Shown here: positions 57,945-64,000 of the stretch, piece by piece
How positions within the stretch are numbered: position 1 is the stretch's first letter
How the letters are laid out: every line of letters begins with the position of its first letter
From: Moniliella sp. 'wahieum'
Lineage: Eukaryota > Basidiomycota > Moniliellomycetes > Moniliellales > Moniliellaceae
Assembly (NCBI GenBank): GCA_003971905.1
Contig: RSEE01000010.1
Span: 124,001 to 188,000, forward strand
Direction of reading: 5' to 3'
DNA: 64,000 nt
The notes under the pieces: model-generated
Told to the model about the DNA's origin: nothing
Seen by the model: the letters and a program-made list of their open reading frames with translations, nothing else
Databases searched by the model: none
Position numbers and translations under genes: made by a program

Positions 57945-58195
57945 CCAGGGCACGCACGTCAATGACGTTTCTGACGTCCAAGGGGGTGACGTCGGCGACG
58001 TTTCTGATGTTCAAGGGGGTGACGTCGGCGACGTTTCTGACGTTCAAGGGGGTGACGTCGGCGACATATCTGACGTTCAAGGGGATGACATCGAGGACAT
58101 AACTGACCTGCAGGGGGATGACATCGAGGACATATCTGACGTTCAGGGTGGTGACATCGGCGACGTCACTGACGTGCAGCGCGCTGACAGAATTG
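57945..58195 (+). repeat. 33-bp minisatellite, right end of the insertion
   Basis: About seven units of 33 bp with consensus close to GACGTTTCTGACGTTCAAGG plus GGGTGACGTCGGC. In one plus-strand frame each unit encodes DVSDVQGGDVG; later units vary to DIEDISDVQGD. The array follows the gene's stop by about 200 bp and ends about 55 bp before the inverted end. Confidence 0.9.
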
Positions 58196-61100
58196 TCTCA
58201 CCCACGGCAAATTACTCCTCTGGCCTTTTTATATCAAAAACATAAATGATGTCTTTTGGTGATCCGCTGTGGAGGGATGCGGAAACGGCGTTGCCGGCGG
58301 GGAATGGCTTTCTTTTTCGGCCTTGGTGTAAGGGATGCGGTGGCAGGATCAGGGGAAGAAACAGTAATAGTAGGGGGGATTGGGTGGGACAAAGGGGGAT
58401 GACGGGCGGTGCGCGCATGGCCCGTTGGGCTCCAATCGGGATCAAGCTCAGCTGGCGGCTCATCCGTCAAGGGAGGCGCATGCGCATCCTTGGGTTGATA
58501 GAAATCAGGGGGGTGACGCGCCCGAGCCGGATTGCGACGGGGGGAGCTTCAGCCCCACCAGGTGTAGAAACTTCAGCCCCACCAGGTGTATTATCCAGAC
58601 GGTCACGAAGCCCATCCGGTGGCGTACCCGGCAACGATTGGGCCTGGCGTTTCCCAGCCCGGGGTTTGTGGGATCCCACATGACGTCGGTGCACCACGCC
58701 CTGTACGAGCAGTGGCCGTCTTCTGTGATAAACTCAAATTCGTATCCCTTGGAGCCGAGCGGATCGAATCCGACTAGCATGCCAGGGCGGGCGCGCGGCG
58801 CGGCGCGGTGGCCGCGCTCGGGACCTAACAAAGTACACCAGCCGGCCGCACCCCAGGGTGCCCCAAAATAAGAGCTGCGTGGGAGGGGGCGGTCGTGATA
58901 GCGTTCAAATGGTGAGGGGGCGCCAATGCGGCCGACACACTAACGTTGGCATACAAAGCTGCCGCGACAGCGGCGTCAGCCCAGTACTGAGACGGTGCGC
59001 GGGCGCCGGCAAGGAGGACGCGGGTACGCTCCTGTATAGTGCGAGCGGCGCGCTCGGCGTGGCCATTCTGCTGGGAGGTGTAGGGGGTGGTGGTGGTGTG
59101 CTGGATCGGTGCCATGACCGGCAGCAGTGAGGAGGTGCGGGACACGGGAAAACTCAGTACCGCCATCGGTGTGGAGACGGAACTGGCGCCGTGGCGGGTG
59201 AGGAGGCGGCGCTCCTCGAGGAGAATTAAGTTGGCTAGTGCCATTGCAGCGTCGCTCTTGCGCACCAGCGGAATGGCCCAGAGATAGCCGGTGCAGTCGT
59301 CGACTACGACAAGTAAATTGCGCTCACCCTTCAGCCCCGTCGGCCAATCTGTCACTAGATCGGCATGCAAGTGCGCCAGTGGGGCAGCTGCACGTGCCGT
59401 GTGGCTCTCAGGGAACGGGCGTCGGGTGCCCCGCCCCGCCGCGCACGCCTGACAAACGCAGGCCGCGTCGGCCTCGGCTGCATGGGCCTGGGTGGAAGTG
59501 ATGCGTTGCGCAACTGGCCCCGTGGCCGTGAGGCGGGGAAGCTGGCGCCAACCAACATGGCCATGGCGGGCATGAGCAGCCAGTATCCGGGCATAGTCGG
59601 CCACGGCGGCACGGGCGTGGGCTTGAATGGGGACGTTGGGGACGTCGCAATCAACCACATAGCCATTAGCGGTACGGTCGTAGCGAGCAACAATTGCGGG
59701 ATCGCTATGGATCACAGCGCCTTGGCGGTGTGCAAGGAACTCTACTCGATGACCAGCGGCATTAGCCTGCGGTACAGAGAGTAAGTCATGGTCCAATTGG
59801 GGAACAAGCAAGCAGTACAAATCAAGGACACATTCAGTTTGGACTGTGGAAGCCGGGAGGCGGACCCGCTTCACCCCACAGCCTGTCACCGCAAGCTTCC
59901 TAGACGCGCCAGCCAACTCAACCCCCCAGTCGCTGGCTCGAGGAAAATGAAACCCTCGGGCGAGCGAACCATGCTGGGCGTCGCGCCGCTGTCAACTACC
60001 AGCTTGTGGAGCGCAAATGCAGTGGTGGGTGGTGGCGAAGACTGCGGATCAGGAGGCGGAAAAGAAACGGGGGGTAGGCCTTGCTTGCTCACGGTAGGGG
60101 CAATAGGCTCTTCGAATGTCGGAGCTGATGGTAAGGCCAGAGACGAGGGTAGTAGGGAGGCATATAGGTGCCGGGTGAATTGGTGAATACACCGGGGTAG
60201 TTCCTCGGGCGTGGGCGTAACGGCTCACTGCTGTGGCCGGATACGAAAAATTGGAATGATTTAAGTTGCGCGACGTCGACATGTTCTTCAACTCCGGATG
60301 CAGCGACCAGCATTGTGCCTCTACATGTATTCCGTTGGGATGAAGACGACAGGGGCCAGTGCGCTCCGCGCGCGCGCCCTTTCTCTCTGTGCGAAGAAAC
60401 AGTTTTGGTGACGAGAAATGTATCCTCAATGTCTAGGAACTGCAGTGCTTGGCTCCGGGTTTTGCCCTGGAGCTGTTGCTCTTTCACGCGATTTGGCTCG
60501 GGGCAGCTATTGGCAAGAACGCTCCAAGCACGAACACTGAGCGGGAGTCCAATCATTTCGCCGATGCCCACGATCCGTTCGATGCGGGCAAGGAACATGC
60601 GCGCCGTCTCCTGTGCCGCAGGCTTAAGGGCGTCGAGACGGGAACTGATATCACTCTCAAGTTTGACTTGGCTGGGCCGATTGCGCTCGCACATGTTCCG
60701 GTACATGCCCGAGGCCGAGCCGCAGGCAACGTGACTCTGCGTGGTCGAGTCACATTTGGTTAAAAGGACATACTCGAGCCTCCTGTCGATCAGGGCTTCC
60801 TCCGGAGAAGAAGGACCGTTGACGACTAGGTCCAGGAACTGGTATGCCGAGAGCTGGTTGCGCGTATCATAATCATAATCTAGCCAATGTGTCGTTCCGA
60901 GTTCCCTGAGGGCAAACTGTTTCCTTTAGCCAGCGCCCTGATCATCTCCTCTTCCATGGAACGTGTCTGAGAAGGGATTTCGGAAATCATCATCGCAGTA
61001 CTACTTTGAATGCCGTACTTGCGGACAAATAAGGGTACTCGTGCGTGAATGTAGGTTGTGAATTGCATCTTGTGCCTGTTCCGTGGACCACTCGGGGTGG

Positions 61101-61494
61101 ACATCTTGGAGATGCAACAAGAACATGAGCTCATGACGGGTTAGGTTGGTTTTCGGGGAGTGTTGCCTCTCGACGGAGGGGGTTGTGCCATCGTGGGCAA
61201 TTGGGGCGTCTTCACCGTCCAGACGCCCGGAGGCGGTGCTGGGGTTGGCGCGGGGAACTGCGGGCTCGACTTGGGTAGCTTCGGCAGGAAGAATGGCGTC
61301 GGCAGGCATGCTGTCGGCGCGCGGGTTACGCTTCTTCTTGGAAAGGGGTGGAAAAACAGTATCGGCTCCGGAACGGAGGCCAGGCATTCAGCCGTGTTGG
61401 GTGGGGGTAGGTGGGGAAAATATAAGTAGGGCTCAGGCGGGCAGACGAGAGAGGTGTAGTCTCCGCCTACTCAGAGGACAGTGTGGGCTCAACC

Positions 61495-61654
61495 TGTTAA
61501 AAACGAGGACAAAGGCCTACGAGAGAAGAAGAGAGAGAGGAGGTGTGGATCTATTCCAAGAGAGGAGCCCATTAGGGGCAGAACATAGGGGAGAGTCGGA
61601 TAGAACAGCGCGATGCGTGATGCGTGATCAGCTGCATGCATGATGGCGCTGACA
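61495..61654 (-). repeat. Copia LTR (5' LTR in element orientation)
   Basis: This 160-bp sequence is the partner of 50930-51089. The bases immediately inside it (61494 leftwards, reading GGTTGAGCCCACAC on the element strand) occupy the primer-binding-site position; I could not match them to a specific tRNA. Confidence 0.95.
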
Positions 61655-62647
61655 ACCCTCCCTTTCCAGTCTACGTTCCCCAGACTAGAGGTCTCTCTGA
61701 TCTCAGATCTCAACACTTTTCTTGGCAGTGTATGCGTCATGCCAAGATGCTCGAAGCTGAAAAAGACTCAGTACACTCTCGCAAGCGCGTAAGCCAGCAT
61801 TCATATTCACTTGATTGATGTTCGATGATTCACATCGTCTTGGTATCACATGCATCACAACACCGATCCCACGCCGACCTGCTTGGCGCCGACCCAATTG
61901 TTTTTCCTCTCGTCATATTATGGCGCAGGGCATATGAACCAGCACATAACGAACCCACGTCCGATTGCGGACTTCTTCTCTCTGCCTAGATACTGTGTAG
62001 TATTGATAGTAGATATAGCTGAGAAAGCCTGCAATGTTTGGCTTGGCACTGACTATAACACTGCGCAACAGGGAACGATACCATGCCTCTGGCAACCCAC
62101 ATCAAGCCTATGCAGATGATGATCGTCGAAATGGCCATGTTTAATGAACCGCAATATTGTCGTCATATACACGAAACCCTGTGTCTCCTTTTCGATCGCG
62201 TCTCGATGAGATCTGAGATCTGAGAGGCCGAGAGGTCCAAACGCCGAGAATGTGACGTTTGATCGAAGCAATGTGCGACTGGGTAGTGAGTCTTCGGAGG
62301 ACCTCAGTCGTGCGCTTGTTCTAGAAGAGAGAGTTGCCAGAACTGGCCCCACATTATAACCACCAACACCTCTACGCAATATTGCTTGTTGGTTGTCGGC
62401 ATTGAAAACAGAGCGCCACACACCCCACATTGCAAGTTGCTCACTCCACCTTCTCTCTCATCCTATTACCACTTGCTCTCTCCATTCTTGAGAGAGCCTA
62501 ACAGTTTAGGAACAACGAACTTTCGGGCTTTTCTCCAACTCGCATTCGACGTTTCCGAAAAGACGAAGACGTTGAAGAGACTCTTTGGGACCGTGGTTAT
62601 GACTTTTTGCCGCACACTGTCCCCTCTTTACTTTGCGGAACTCGAAT
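61655..62647. other. Intergenic between the Copia element and the copper-fist gene
   Basis: No gene is visible. Short palindromes around AGATCTGAGATC occur at about 61698-61712 and 62208-62224. The last 250 bp, with CT-rich sequence (62440-62490), are the probable promoter of the copper-fist gene. Confidence 0.45.
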
Positions 62648-63774
62648 ATGCCCTTTTTGGATGGCAAAAAACTCGCTTGTCAGGCCTGCATCAGTGGCCA
62701 TCGGAGCAACAAATGCGCCCATTCTGATCGCCAACTGTTCCAAATTCGCCCTCGAGGGAGGCCCTGTCGTGTCTGTCGCTTTTGCCGTGAATGCGCCAAA
62801 ATGAAGGAGGAAGGGAAAGAAGGGGCGCCCACGGGACGATGCACCTGCCTTGACCTGCCGCCACCTCTTCATACAGTCCTTCCGTCTCTCGCCCGCCAGG
62901 AACGAAAACGCCGAGAGGCTGCTGCAAGACGATCAAAGCAAGCTGGGACATCTACTTCCCTCATCGAGGCCGAAACCTCCCCTAGTGGAAGTTCGGCGGA
63001 CGGGTTTATCCCCTGTCCCATTGGTACCCCCGAACCTGTCGTCAGCATGGCGCAAACGTCCAACCTTTACATTCGTCGCCACACCCTTGATATCCCAAGA
63101 ATTGTATGGTGTACAGCGCCAACACACGCAGATGCTTATTCCTCGCCCCACGAATCAAGTGCCCCGCCGCCTCCGCTTCTTCGCCTGATGGTACCACCCG
63201 CCACCATCTGCACACAGCGAGTGACTCGGCTTTGATGGCGTCGACCCTACCCGAAATGCAGCCTCTGGCTCCTCTGCCTAGCACCAGCGCACTAGAAGCG
63301 GGGGTTGATTATCACCGCACCTTCAACCTGGAGCTGAACGACATGCCTGAGTTACCGAAATATCGACCATTTACCGTCTCCACTTCTTCATATCACGACT
63401 GTACCACATCTGCTTATTCGATCCACTCGCATCCCAACGTTTCTCACCTTAGTTTTTCGCATTCGAACCTTCCGCACTCAAGCCGCGACTATCGCATCAC
63501 GACCGGTGGGATGCCCGCCGTCATATCTTTTCCAAGCTCCAAAACACCATCACAAATAATGACTTTCCAGCCACCCCCTGACGAACAGCTCCGGCATAAC
63601 ACAGAGCAGAGCTTTCTCGCCGTCTCCGCGTTGAATTGGCAAAGCCCTCAAAGGGATCCAATTCTGCAAAGGTCATGGCAACAGGAAGGGTTCCCTCTCC
63701 TTCCTGACTTCCCCGAGATCGTCTGGCCTGCACCCCATCATATACCGCCTCCTCCTCTCTGTCCTGGCAGTTGA
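62648..63774 (+). CDS. Copper-fist DNA-binding transcription factor
   Basis: The N-terminus is a copper-fist domain: 'MPFLDGKKLACQACISGHRS' then 'NKCAHSDRQLFQIRPRGRP', with the CxxC-x8-CxH zinc ligands and the RGRP minor-groove motif, and further cysteines through 'TGRCTCL'. Family members (Ace1, Mac1, Cuf1, Haa1) control copper, iron or acid-stress genes in the nucleus. A basic stretch follows ('RQERKRREAAARRSKQAG'), then a long Ser/Pro/His-rich region typical of activation domains, ending at TGA 63772-63774. The frame drops by one around 63190-63220, consistent with a lost base. I see no Cys-rich (CxC repeat) copper-sensing block in the C-terminal part, so a metal-sensing role is not shown. 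Confidence 0.85.
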
Positions 63775-64000
63775 CCCTGTTGGGAGCACCTCTTCCTTCC
63801 CCCAGTCTTTCGCCCAGCCTGAGGTCCCAGAGGGAAGCCTCCCCATTCCCCGCGGACCACTGTCCTTCTCTTCATCTCTTTCACAAGCATAGCCGCAGAG
63901 GTCCAAAAACCGTTGATCACCTACTGTTGCTACCCCCATCCTTTCAAAACTGCATCGATTTTCTCCTCTTTTGCATCTTGACACTTCCAGAAGAGCCCAT

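Larger units (their letters stand above)
52811..58271. mobile_element. Insertion with inverted ends and near-terminal repeats (CACTA-like DNA transposon candidate)
   Basis: The block separates the integrase and reverse transcriptase regions of the Copia element. Its two ends are 20-bp imperfect inverted repeats: CACAGCGGATTTCAAAAAGA at 52811-52830 and, on the opposite strand, CACAGCGGATCACCAAAAGA at 58252-58271 (17 of 20 match, the first 10 exactly). Just inside lie a degenerate repeat on the left and a 33-bp minisatellite on the right. CA-starting TIRs plus subterminal repeats are features of the CACTA (En/Spm, CMC) superfamily. I found no clean 3-bp target duplication and no transposase I can name. 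It contains one intron-bearing gene (55953-57746) and the dispersed repeat copy at 55522-55637. The class assignment is inference. Confidence 0.55.
50930..61654 (-). mobile_element. Ty1/Copia LTR retrotransposon, complete length but broken, with a large insertion
   Basis: A full-length Copia-type fossil lies on the minus strand, bounded by two 160-bp LTRs (5' LTR at 61495-61654, 3' LTR at 50930-51089). A possible 5-bp target duplication CCCTC lies just outside the left LTR (50925-50929) and one base beyond the right LTR (61656-61660). In element order: gag-like region (about 61390-60090), aspartic protease region with a DSGAT signature (about 60030), integrase (about 59900-58800), a linker typical of Copia pol, then after a foreign 5.46-kb insertion the reverse transcriptase (about 52780-51900, YCDD-type active site) and RNase H (about 51880-51200). 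The LTRs are about 97% identical, so the insertion is fairly recent. Coding regions are interrupted perhaps ten times, besides the insertion; some interruptions may be sequencing errors. It looks dead as it stands. Confidence 0.9.

Noticed and set aside
57945-58195. CRISPR-like array
   Set aside because: Units are contiguous with no unique spacers and the genome is eukaryotic. It is a minisatellite.
1-64000. tRNA and rRNA genes
   Set aside because: I looked for the GGTTCGAATCC-type T-arm and for rRNA blocks by eye and found none convincing. A covariance-model scan would be needed to exclude a tRNA.

Overview
The window looks like nuclear DNA of a fungus. It is GC-rich, its genes carry short GT-AG introns (about 50-120 bp, often with CTGAC or CTAAC before the acceptor), and it encodes fungal families such as a copper-fist factor, a short tropomyosin and a CLP1 mRNA-processing factor. 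Basidiomycota is my best guess; the sequence does not prove it. I see no rRNA, tRNA or CRISPR.

Layout. 1-2.6 kb: the 3' part of a broken Ty1/Copia element, cut by the window edge. 4.4-44.2 kb: a compact gene-rich arm with, in order, a membrane-anchored alpha/beta hydrolase, an F-box protein with a large hexanucleotide expansion, two unrecognised proteins (one coiled-coil), an acetoacetate-decarboxylase-like protein, U1 snRNP protein C, mitochondrial nuclease NUC1, a mitochondrial aldehyde dehydrogenase, the THO subunit HPR1/THOC1, the succinate dehydrogenase assembly factor SDHAF4, CLP1, an ABC1/ADCK-type kinase, tropomyosin, a coiled-coil/Myb (SANT) protein, a class I O-methyltransferase, RTF2 and one more unrecognised protein. 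44.2-62.6 kb: a gene-poor, visibly more AT-rich and repeat-rich block. It holds a second Copia element (about 10.7 kb with near-identical 160-bp LTRs) into which a separate 5.46-kb block has inserted. That block has 20-bp imperfect inverted ends, a 33-bp minisatellite near its right end with a degenerate counterpart near its left end, and an intron-bearing gene of unknown family. 62.6-63.8 kb: a copper-fist regulator marks the return to host genes.

The genes do not form one pathway. Several serve mRNA biogenesis (U1-C, THO1, CLP1) and several act in mitochondria (ALDH, NUC1, SDHAF4, the ABC1 kinase), but this is probably ordinary gene order. Many neighbours are divergent with shared promoters of roughly 230-510 bp.

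Quality caveat: most recognisable host genes change reading frame one or more times, usually in a way explained by one missing base in a short homopolymer. Because essential genes are affected alike, I read these as sequencing or assembly errors, not pseudogenes. Host CDS coordinates below are therefore gene spans (start codon to stop codon, introns included).
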